Source: Adenanthera pavonina
Lineage: Eukaryota; Streptophyta; Magnoliopsida; Fabales; Fabaceae
Direction: 5' to 3'
DNA: 64,000 nt
NCBI GenBank assembly: GCA_026686845.1
Contig: JAIVEN010000014.1
Span: 9,720,001-9,784,000 of the forward strand
Shown here: one piece after another, positions 50,491 to 60,236 of the stretch
Layout of the letters: the number at the start of each line of letters is the position of its first letter
Numbering within the stretch: position 1 is the stretch's first letter
Translations under genes and position numbers: made by a program
The notes under the pieces: model-generated
What the model was told of the DNA's origin: nothing
The model's database searches: none
Seen by the model: only the letters and a program-made list of their open reading frames with translations

Positions 50491-52733
50491 CAAAAAAAAC
50501 TTATTACAATGGTTATGCCAGAAAGAATATCACGAAGTGTTATTCTCTTAATTTAGCCAACATGTTTAGTAACCATGATCATAATTATGTAGTTATATAC
50601 CTTAACTTATGAAACATAAATCGTGATAAAGTAAAACAAATTTATTCATCATTAATAAGAATACACTTCTATCCTTATTAAGGATATTCATGGATATGAG
50701 TAGTTTGTCTTTAGGACCTCACAAAAATATCAATTTTGAGATTTATGGAAATATTCAAGAAGAAAAGAAAGTAGTAGATTGCATTCTAAAAAATTATTTT
50801 AGAAAGAAAAGAAGAAATTTCCTATCTTAAACCTTATTGAAAAAATCAATATTTACTCTCAAACCTCTCTCTTTTTCTCAATTTCTTTCTTTTTCTTTGA
50901 TTTCTTATTATCCATGACCTATCTTTCTTTATACAGGGAAGAAAAATCTAATGCAAATTATTATTAATGTGTAATTAAATCAAATTATTTACTTTTTATT
51001 TGATTTTTATGATTATTATTTTATGTAATAATATTGTAATCAAATCCAAATCTTTTGTAATATACATTTTTATTTGGTTTTTATTATTATATTTTTTTAT
51101 AAATCCAAATCTTAACGGATTTAAAAATCTATTAAAGGAGAAATCATTATCCTTAAGATATGATTATTATTAATTTTTTAAGATTTTTTCATTATTACTT
51201 TTTTATATTTTTTTTTTATCAAAATTAATTTTAATGGAAACATATTTTTTTTATTTTTATCTTTATCAAATTAAACTTAAATGAAAACTTGTATTATTTT
51301 ATATTGAAATTTGGACAAAATATCACGTTCACCCGACATGACGCCGGGACTGAGATAGGGGTTTATGAACTCGGTCAGACTTCTATGGTGGGAATGGCTT
51401 CCTGTTCGTCAACATCCTCAGCATCTTATGGCGATCCAAAAGATCTCCCTTCACTTGCGCCCATGAGTTTTTCCTCGAAGGTTGTCAGGGTGGGCCATCT
51501 AGCTACCTCTCTATTCTTAACCCTTTTCATGGAACAATTTTCATTACGGAGCTTAGGAGGATCTCACCTCGTTCAACTCAATGCTCATAGAGGGCATCAT
51601 ATTACAACAAACATCAGGGCTTTTTATGTTTCCTTCATGGGAAAGAGAAATAATATTATAATAATATTATTTTTGAGATTGTTGCCTCTATTCAGTGAGT
51701 TTTCATCCTCCAAAAATCTTCAACTCGAATACTCTTTCCACTCTCAACCTTTTCATTCCTTCTCTTTTCCATTCCATTTGGTTGTATGGGGATTCCAAGT
51801 GTATTCAAATCATGTAACATTTGTTGACCAAAAAACCATGTAATATTCCTTGACTCTCATCTATCCTGTTCCTTGCATAAGCAGGATTAGAATGTTTAAT
51901 TATTGAAGAAATACCTAACATGTAGGAAGAATTGTAGTTTGGGTCACACGGATCAACTCCATTCCCTTTGTTCTTGTTGATGGAAATGGATTTTTTAAAT
52001 ATAAAAGAAAAGATTTGAGAGAAAGTTGTGCAAAAGTCTTCAAAGTATAGCAACATTTTTTTTTAGGCTTAATTCACTTTGACCAATTTTGAAATCTTAT
52101 GTGCAACTTAGTTAGTGGCAAATTTTCTACATAATAGAATGAAGATGTTTGAGTAAGTGCTGTACTTCTAAAATTCAAGTCCGGACAATAATGACTTTTA
52201 TAAAGTGATAATTTATTTTTTATTCTTTATGCACTGAAAAATAAAGGCAAATAAGTTTGAGTGGGTTGAAAGATGTGTGGATGAATGAATTTGAATGATA
52301 AAATGACAGAAGATTGTTGACTATTTATAAAGAGTGAGAATACACATCATCTTAAAGTAACATGACTCTTTCAATATAAAAGCACATAAATTAATCAATA
52401 TATGTATCAATGTAGATATATTGTAATAATTCATAAATTTAGACAAAAATCAATTTTTTTCTCATATTTTATGGAATTTATGATTTTTTTATAAATTATT
52501 TTAAGAGTGATATTTAATTCATGAATTCTTTAAAATATGCATATTTATTTTGAAAAATTTCTCACGGTTATCAGTCATCTCCGTTCGAGCAGAGGATGTA
52601 TTGGATTAGTCTATTGGATTGAAGGATCCATTACACAGGACCATTGAACAAACCATCACTGCGATGGCAATTACCCACACTGCCAGACATATCCATTTGC
52701 GCAGAACGAAGAGAGGGATCCAGTTTAGAGTCT

Positions 52734-52984
52734 ATGGTGGCGGAGTTGCAGAATCCCTTAAATAATGCCATCGATGGCAAAATCACAAATTCAATGGCTT
52801 AATGGTTGCTTTGATGGGACTGGTTTTCTTGCAGACCGCAATAATAAATGCCATGGTCATTTGGCTTCCCATGTCTTTGGCAACATCAAGAGGATTTTTT
52901 GGTCTTTTCTTTGCTTTTGTAATGAATGTATACATGTGTGCAGCATTATTAGTAGCAGCATATCTGTGCAAATTATACCGTTAA
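52734..52984 (+). pseudogene. Possible small membrane protein with a frame break
   Basis: I do not recognise this protein. A frame from ATG 52734 (MVAELQNPLNNAIDGKIT) runs 23 codons to TAA at 52800. An overlapping frame from ATG 52802 encodes 60 residues with two hydrophobic segments (LMGLVFLQTAIINAMVIWL and FFGLFFAFVMNVYMCAALL) and a TAA at 52982-52984. The compositions suggest one former protein of about 84 aa with a one-base shift near 52798, but the second frame could also be a small ORF of its own. It may equally be a chance ORF. GC content is higher than in the flanks. Confidence 0.35.
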
Positions 52985-53805
52985 ACATGTTTTCCCCTTT
53001 CGTTTTCAGTAACGGATTGCAATAACTTGCTCTTCTATTATTAGAATGTGGTGTGGTGTTCTTCTTATAGTTCTTTGATCTCGTATTTGGTGTGAATTCC
53101 ATTCTAATCATCACGTTCTGTACTAAATAGCAGAAAGCGGTGTTGATTAAAACAATTCGGGTTGTATGTAATGTGTTTGGAACTCACAGTTGGACTGAAC
53201 AGTGTAGCTAGGAAATTGTACTTTTATGGTTGGTGTAAGCTATATAATATACATCAACACTATAATATATATATAATATGCATATAATATACATCAAAGT
53301 TGCTTCGTTTGTGATAACAAGGATGCATATGCACGCTGATCACCTTCTACGTAATGCATTATTCTGCAATGCTTCCCTTCCTTTTTGAATTAATAGAAAC
53401 GGGCTTCTTATGAGATCACATTTTATCATGTTCTTTAAATACCACTCTCTTCTTCATTAGTTATTTTACATTTTCTTCTTTCATTTCATCGGCACTATAC
53501 CATACATGTCTCTTATAACTAGAATTCTGTCCCACAGAATGCATGGATGCATTGCACCAAATGTATAGTGTGTGTATGTATATCACACTCACTGATCACG
53601 ATGATGAAGAGAATGTAAAGCTGAATTAGGGTAAGATACTGAGCCGCAATCTTATTCCAGATTAGGTCAAGAACAAATAAATACACTACAGTGGCATCTA
53701 AGGGACAGGAGCAAGCCACGTGTAATAATTGAAAGCAATCAGAAAATAAAAATAAATAAACATAACCTAAACAAGTAAATAAAGAGACTAAGATACCCTT
53801 CCCTT

Positions 53806-53902
53806 AACTTGCCCCCTCAAACTAGGAGCTAAGTCACTAACTCCTAGTTTGCTACATAATTCAGAGAGCCTTAACTCGCCCCCTCAAACTAGGGAGCTAA
53901 GA
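53806..53902. repeat. Short direct repeat pair
   Basis: CCTTAACT(T/C)GCCCCCTCAAACTAGG(G)AGCTAAG occurs at about 53804-53833 and 53869-53902. It lies just outside the Harbinger element. Similar phrases are seen in plant retroelement leaders, so this may be a retrotransposon remnant; that is inference. Confidence 0.6.
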
Positions 53903-54279
53903 CGAATCTGTGTCTTTCTTCATTTGCCACCAAAAAGGTGACTAGGTTCAATATTCTTTCCAATACCAATTTTCCTTATGAGATTGGCAAAAACAAAGTC
54001 CTTTTCCTTAGGCTATGTTTGCGAGTTTAGGATGGAAGGGAATTGAATGTTCATTAATGGAATATAATGGAATGGAATTGAGTGGAATAAAATGCTCCAT
54101 TGTTTGTGAGTTCTATGGAGGAAAGGAGCGGTTTTATTTGACCATTATTATAAAATAGATGGAATGAAATGAATTATAATTAGTTTTTTCAATATTACCC
54201 TTATAAGCAAATTGAGATAAAAAAGTTTGAATAGATTTCTATAATAAGAAACATCTTCTTCTTATAATACAACAATTGC

Positions 54280-54280
<1 letters not shown>

Positions 54281-54320
<40 letters not shown>
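54281..54320. repeat. (AAT)13 microsatellite
   Basis: Thirteen AAT units lie inside the left part of the Harbinger element, downstream of its ORF1. Confidence 0.95.
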
Positions 54321-54489
54321 TCTACTACAAAACAATTTTGCTTTTCGAATAATAATACTAATGAGGGAGTAAAGTTTTTATCAAACAATAAAAATAAGTA
54401 AATAACAATTTAAAGTTAATGGTCTAAACAAGATAATCCAAAAATTAACGAAAAAAAAAAAACTTGACTCCTATACATATATGGATAAA

Positions 54490-55545
54490 CTAAGGCGCAC
54501 TGTCATTATCTTTTGAAGACATTAGAATCATTACAACCTCCTTGCGCATCTCTTGGGGACATCCAATAAGCGTTCTTTGAGCATCATCATCTCGTACTAT
54601 ATGCATATAAGCTCTGATTAATGTATTTCTATCTAGTTGTAATCCTTCCAAGAGACCCCAAACTTCACTCTCCGACATAGGACGAGTCCGTTGACTGTTG
54701 ACTATATCTTCAGTACACTTCCTAAAAGCTTCAACCACACCATTCAAAGACTTAGCAAACATCTCAATGCACAACTCTTCATTTGCAACGTTGCTCTTTT
54801 TTTTCTTATTCTTTGATGTAGTTGCAACTTGAGATCTTGATTCTGGAGAAATTTGTATCTCTTCATCATTGTTTACATCACAGTTCTGTAAAATGGCTTC
54901 ATTATTAGATATTAAGATATCAATATCTTCTATTGAATCAAATTCAGTTCCATTTGATGCAGATCTTCTTTGTCTGATCTCTGATGTAGTTTCTGCATAC
55001 TCACCACTTGCCCTATCTTGTCCATACAATAGCAGCATTTTCTCATAGTATGGAATCGGCTTGTTTTTCCATATGGCAGCTTCAGATTTTGCCTAAGTAA
55101 AAAGGAATTAAAATTAATATTTATTCAATTGAAGTGATGGATATTTCTATTACTAATGATAGGGCATAAAAATATTAAATAATATTACCTCAATTAACTT
55201 ATCCCATACTTCTGGTTCAGCAGTCCACAAATTTGTGTTTGAGTTCCATCCAAACCCACTCAAACCATTCTTGAACAAGTCATAGCAGGGGGTAAATTTG
55301 CTTTTCAACCTTTTCATATGATCTTTGATTTTAGTTTTGTCAAATTGTTTGTTAGGAAACTTCTCTCTCATTTCCAACAAAATTTCATCTAGAGCTTTTG
55401 ATGTGAAGGTTCCTCCTTGTCTATTTCCCATATTGTGTTGATATACATAGGCATCAATAAGAGCATCATCCATAGCATTGGTCCAAACACATTTTCCATC
55501 ATTAGATGCATTAGACACATCTCCTTGACTCTTTCGCTTTGACAT
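54490..55545 (-). CDS. Harbinger ORF1: Myb/SANT-like DNA-binding protein
   Basis: The accessory protein of PIF/Harbinger transposons, which binds element ends and brings the transposase into the nucleus. Two exons are read, 55545-55189 and 55092-54490, with a 96-bp GT-AG intron in phase 0, giving 319 aa. The N-terminal part has the Myb/SANT-like (Myb_DNA-bind_3) pattern: VWTNAMDDALIDAYVYQHNM, then FDKTKIKDHMKRLKSKF and GFGWNSNTNLW, followed after the intron by a WKNKPIPYYEKMLLLYG segment. The middle is acidic and Ser-rich, with a KNKKKK cluster that could be a nuclear signal. No stop or shift is seen, unlike the neighbouring transposase. Plant genes with this domain have also been domesticated, but here the transposon context is clear. 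Confidence 0.82.
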
Positions 55546-55708
55546 GTCTAGATTAACAAATAGATTATTGAAAAATAACTTATACAACGAGTTCATAATG
55601 ACAATACATTAAGAAAATATATTGATTTCATAATAACAGTACATAAAGAAAATATAATTCATAGCAACAATATAGGAAATATAAAAAGTTAATAAGTCTA
55701 TATATTTA

Positions 55709-56942
55709 TCACGATATGTAATCATGCCACATAGAAGCTGCAATTGAATCCCTAATTAAACTTCCTCTCATTGCCTCTTTACTATCTTCCCTTTCACTAC
55801 CACGCTCTCTATTTTCATCATTTTGGTAAGAAAGTTCACAATCTACCTCAGCTATAAGTTCTTCATTTGGATCGACACCCATTAAATAATTATGTAATAT
55901 ACAAGCAGCTAAAACAATTTTCTTTTGGGTATGAATACCAAAAGTTGGTGCACTTGTGAAAATGGTAAATCGCTTCTTCAAAACACCAAATGCTCTTTCA
56001 ATGACATTTCGCAAAGAAGAATGTCGATGATTGAATAGTTCACGGGGATTTCGTGGTGGATTTCTTGAATACTCTTTCAAGTGATACCGTTCTCCCCTAT
56101 AAGGTGTAATAAGTCCTCCCCTTAACATAAAACCAGCATCAACAAGATAAAATTTACCTATACATAAAATAAATATACTTTAGTATTATTAGTTATGGCT
56201 AACTTTAGAGTTTAGGAATAGAAAACTTTACTAAATGGTACCTTCTGGAATTTTTAAGGGATATTGGTGTCTTAATGCATCTTTTAGAATTCTAGAATCA
56301 GATGCTGTTCCTTCCTACCCAGCCAAAACATAAGTGAATCTCATATTAAAAGAACAAGCTGCGAAAATGTTTTGGGTGGGATAATCTTTCCTACCACGAA
56401 ATTTAGGGCAACTTGTATAGGAACTTTTACATGCACATGTGTTCCATCAATTGCTCCAATACAATCCTGTGATAAAATAATCATCTTACATTTATATTTA
56501 AGTTGCTAATTTTTTGGTCAAGATAAAAGTAAAAGTCACCTTAAAGTATGGGAAGAACCTATTGCTGTTGAGTACTTCTGGAGCAACTTCTTCACCGGTG
56601 GGTTGTCTCAAATAATCACATTCTAACTCAATTAAAGCTCTCAAGACATTATGAAAATGGCGACTTATAGTTTCACCAGATCTTCGAAAAACAAAGTTAA
56701 TGGCGCGATTTCTCACCCCATGCCCAATCAAATATAAAAACTTAGCAACTTGTTCTTCAATTGTTACCCGTTGTGTTGGTCGAAGACCACCTTTGCTTTG
56801 TAATATAACACATAAGTTTAAAAATGCTTCAGGACGCATTCTTATTATATCACGACATTTTGATGAACTACTCAGAAGATATTTCATTAAGTCATCTCGT
56901 GCTTGTTCTCTCTCTTCCCTTATGACTCTAGGAATTTGATTT
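55709..56942 (-). pseudogene. Broken Harbinger transposase (HARBI1-like, DDE_Tnp_4)
   Basis: DDE transposase on the same strand as ORF1. Exons are about 56942-56540, 56466-56242 and 56157-55709. The first has a helix-turn-helix-like part (TIEEQVAKFLYLIGHGVRNR, SGETISRHFHNVLRAL). Catalytic residues are still visible: D in CIGAIDGTHVHVKV, D in FYLVDAGFMLRGG and E in NVIERAFGVLKKRF. Two lesions lie in the middle exon: a one-base loss near 56415 shifts the frame, and a TAG near 56313-56315 stands where the family has Trp in a LAGWEG-like motif. A stop also lies just upstream of the first exon. The ends of exon 1 are uncertain. The protein cannot be made whole. Confidence 0.85.
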
Positions 56943-57899
56943 CTTCTACGTTACTTTTGGGTTACATACCATACAGCCGCAAAGCAAACAAGTTGTATAA
57001 CCACCATAAGAAATACATGTCGCATTAATTGTAGTTGTATTCTTGCTGTCATCGTAATATTCTTTTACAAGAAAGCATGAACTTCATAAGTAGTATTCTC
57101 ACTGACAATTAATGAAACACACTAACACAAGAGAGAATTAAGTAGAATATACCTCAATCGGGGCAAATGTGCTTATTCCTAGTGACTTTCTTGATGGTTT
57201 TCTTGTTTTACATCCACGAGTTGTAGCTTCCACCAATCTTTTTCCTACAAGTTAATCACAATAATTTTAAATAACAGCTCACATGTAAATTAAGTTAATA
57301 TAATTCTTTTAGTTTACTTTCTTAGAATCTTTCACATAGCATATAGGGGAAATCAATAATAAAACATCCAAGAAAGAAAAAATCATTTATGTCGTATTTA
57401 TGGCCTTTAGTTATAACTAAAAAAAAAAACTTGTTAATACTAAATATTGATAGGAGAGAGCCCTAAAAGAGATATCAATTAAACTTTCTTTGGATGAGTT
57501 TGCAGTAATAGTCTTACCCAAAATTTCTCATCCTCATCTCACAATAAGCTTGAACCAAAATTTTGGCATGAGCCATTTTTTTTTTCAGAAAATAAAAAAT
57601 TTTAATTGGGACAACTTATTGTTTGACCACCTGATAGTTGAAGGCAATAGACTAAGAAGTAACTCAAGAGAAGACGAAAACGTCATGATGAGGTTTCAGC
57701 ATCAATTCTTATCCGTTGGCACATGATGACATCTCCATCAATGAAGGCTAGCCCAAGCGTCCACCAACTTTGCTTAGGCTCTAATAGTGCCATTTCCATA
57801 GTCAATAGCCATTTCTCTTGTTCTGTTGGACCTTGCTCACCGCAGTTGTGATTTTTCATGTTCTTGACCACAACCAGCAATGACTTGACCTTGGCAATC
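56943..57899. other. Internal Harbinger sequence without clear genes
   Basis: This should hold the promoter and leader of the transposase gene on the minus strand. Short ORFs on both strands at 57490-57901 overlap each other and show no sure homology; the plus-strand one may belong to the copia remnant that follows. Confidence 0.4.
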
Positions 57900-58270
57900 A
57901 CTCTACTCCAAGAAGTAATTTGTCATATATTCAAGCAACATCCGGGTTTAACTGGGGGAAAAATCATTTGCAATAGGCTCAAATGGTTTGGTAATTCCTC
58001 AAGACAAAGCAAGTTCATTCATTTGACAGGCATGGGTCCCAAACTAGGAGATCCCAAATTTGATACTTGGGATAAAGAAGATTTTCTAGCAATTCTCAAT
58101 TACAAAACTGTCATAAAAAATCCGAACATGCATACTCCTACGGTCAGCTAAGGAAATTTATAATGTTCAACAAATCTATTCCAAGGTTCAAGATGCGGCC
58201 AAAATTTATGAGCTGGCCAGTCTCCAACACCAATCAAGAAAGCCAATCAGTCACTGGGTACTCTGATTTG
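57900..58270 (+). pseudogene. Ty1-copia gag remnant
   Basis: A plus-strand frame carries FIHLTGMGPKLGDPKFDTWD, then after a stop and frame change IYSKVQDAAKIYEL. These phrases match the gag-polyprotein N-terminal region of plant copia elements (a UBN2-type domain). Several stops and shifts are present and no LTRs, protease, integrase or reverse transcriptase are found nearby. Lying within the Harbinger ends, it is probably a piece of nested or captured retroelement. Confidence 0.55.
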
Positions 58271-59239
58271 TAAAAATTTTTTCCAAAAAATGGAATTAGA
58301 GTTTTATCATCGAGGAGGATTTACCATCCTTATATTAGACAATTGCCACTGTATTGGCAGACGAAGGAACGAGTGTGATGATTGAAGCCCAAACAACAGA
58401 GAGATTAGTGTCTAAACATGTTATGCAACGTCCTGAATCCTGATAAGGTGAGGGGGAAAATTGATTGATTGTTTCGCACTTTTAAGCCTTTTAGGGAAAT
58501 CCAGACTTTCAAATTACCAAATTTTAGGGTCATTTCCATAGCTGTCTTTACAGAACAATTGAAACAAGGCCAGAGAATAAATTCAGCTTGGCTGAAAAAA
58601 TGAGGAAGAGAAAATAATAAATTTCCAAAGCCCCAAAATCTTCCCAAAAAAAATTGAAACTTCAATCCATAGTTAGCTCAATGCAAGCAAAATTTTCAAC
58701 TGGCCCTCTTTTCTTCGAAACAATTTTCTGGATGAAGGATATAAAAATTCCAAACTAAATACCAATAATTTTCCAACACCAACAGTAACACCAAAATCCA
58801 CAAAAGCAGAGACATAAGAAATACAGAACGAAAATTAAGAGCCTGCAGACGAACTGAAAGCTTACTTTAAGAAATCCAGTCGGAAGGAAATTCTTGGCAT
58901 CAGAAAAAGCATCCAACCAAAGTTCTTACCTGTTCAGATCAAGAGCGCGGTTTAGCGGGAATTGATGGCGGCTATTCTGAGAATCGTGTGTATAAAGGGG
59001 TATGGGTTTTAATAAGGATAATTATGTATTTTAATAATTTACTCCTGACCATTCCATCACTGACCCTCCAAATTGGGGGGTCAAAAAAATTGGATCTAAG
59101 ATGGCTTGAGAGGTCATTTCTTGCCATCCCACTCCTTCATAAAAAAATCTCTCAAACAATGGCCCAACCCATATTTCCAACCCACTCCATTCCACTCCCC
59201 CTTAAAATAAACTTCGAAACACAGCATTAGGGATTTCCC

Positions 59240-59530
59240 TCCAAATCTAGAATGAATTACAGGGATGACGTAACAGATGAGAGGAATTCACATCAACATA
59301 CTTGGTCTTCAAAGCACAACCCAGAAGACAGTCTTCCTTAGACTGCAACACTCTCCACAATTGGTTAGCAAGAAGAGATCTGTTAATGAGGGAAGCAGGC
59401 CTTAGCCCCAGACCACCTTGTTGAACTGGCTTGCACAATTCTATCCATCTGATCAAATGAATTCTCCTTCTATCCTCATGCATCCCCGGAAGAAATTACA
59501 ACATAAGCTTGCAAAAATAGTCAAGCAGAT
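59240..59530 (-). pseudogene. LINE (L1-type) reverse transcriptase C-terminal remnant
   Basis: A minus-strand frame (59483-59247) reads DRRRIHLIRWIELCKPVQQG, then GLGLRPASLINRSLLANQLW. This is the conserved region after the reverse transcriptase of plant L1-type elements (CKPxxxGGLGxR, NxxLLAKQxWR). Only about 80 codons survive. It abuts the right end of the Harbinger element, which may have inserted in or next to it. Confidence 0.75.
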
Positions 59531-59965
59531 GAATGCAAGTGATTTTCCTAACAAATGAGGATAATTTTCCTAACAGATCTGTATCACTTTTGAAAAGTGA
59601 TTTTAGCCTTTTGAGCCTCTGCGTTTTGGGTCAATAATCACTTTTGAGAAGTGATTTATGGCCACCCCGACATCTTTTAAATGGATAATTAACTGTTATT
59701 TCTTTTTACAAAATAGGTATTCTAAAATAAATAAAATACAGAATAGGGTATAATGCAATTTTGAACGATGGAAGTATTGTCCAACCGAACTTGACCCCTT
59801 TTTGGTTTCTTTAAATTGTGTGATGTAATTGTCCAAAAAATTTTGCATATTGATGTTCTTTTAAAAATAAGAAAGCTTGGTCAGGAAGAAAAAAAAAATA
59901 AAATAAAAATAAAAGAAAAGAAAGCTTGGTAGTGCCAAATTATAGGGTATACATATAAGATAAAA

Positions 59966-60236
59966 TCAACGATAATGGTTCCTGTGGCGTAAATTATATT
60001 TTCTTGGAGTTGAAAACACTGTCATTGCATTGTCTGCAACTTCTTCTGGAAGCATATAATCTGGACCTTCAACACCGTTAACATCATCCGGTAAATCTGT
60101 ATCAATCCATTGATACCAATCCACATCATCATCATCATCATCAATCTCCCATGAGATCTTTTAATGTTGCATGCTGTTAATCTTGTCAATTAGAGATAGC
60201 AGAATCTGATGGTTCAACATCTCAATCTCTTCATAA
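59966..60236 (-). pseudogene. Detached GEX1 C-terminal tail
   Basis: On the minus strand, downstream of the GEX1 stop, one frame from 60236 to TGA at 59966 reads NYEEIEMLNHQILLSLIDKI, then a TAA at 60161-60163, then an acidic segment with WYQWIDTDLPDDVNGVEGPD and finally RKYNLRHRNHYR. This resembles the tail I expect for plant GEX1 proteins. It is out of frame with exon 5 if the visible GT-AG junction is used, and has its own internal stop. It is either a decayed tail or part of a gene model I cannot resolve. Confidence 0.6.

Larger units (their letters stand above)
46784..52733. other. AT-rich region without recognised genes
   Basis: ORFs are short and none matches a family I know. Notable contents are a possible MITE at 48438-49031, a 200-bp polypurine tract at 50287-50490, and higher-complexity segments at about 49110-49330 and 51310-51640 that might be decayed gene or transposon pieces. 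Confidence 0.45.
54011..59226. mobile_element. PIF/Harbinger-type DNA transposon, about 5.2 kb
   Basis: The left end begins GGCTATGTTTGCGAGTTTAG after TTA; the reversed right end reads TGCTGTGTTTCGAAGTTTAT and is followed by TTA at 59227-59229. A TTA target duplication, imperfect terminal repeats and two minus-strand genes, one Myb/SANT-like and one DDE transposase, identify the family. The transposase is broken, so the element is not autonomous now. A copia gag remnant sits in its right half (57.9-58.3 kb). End positions are inferred by eye. Confidence 0.75.

Noticed and set aside
50232..50612. Several ORFs on both strands
   Set aside because: They arise from the polypurine tract and are low-complexity Lys/Glu or Phe/Ser/Leu runs.
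57683..57901. 72-codon minus-strand ORF in the Harbinger right half
   Set aside because: No homology is recognised and it overlaps plus-strand frames near the copia remnant; not supported as a gene.
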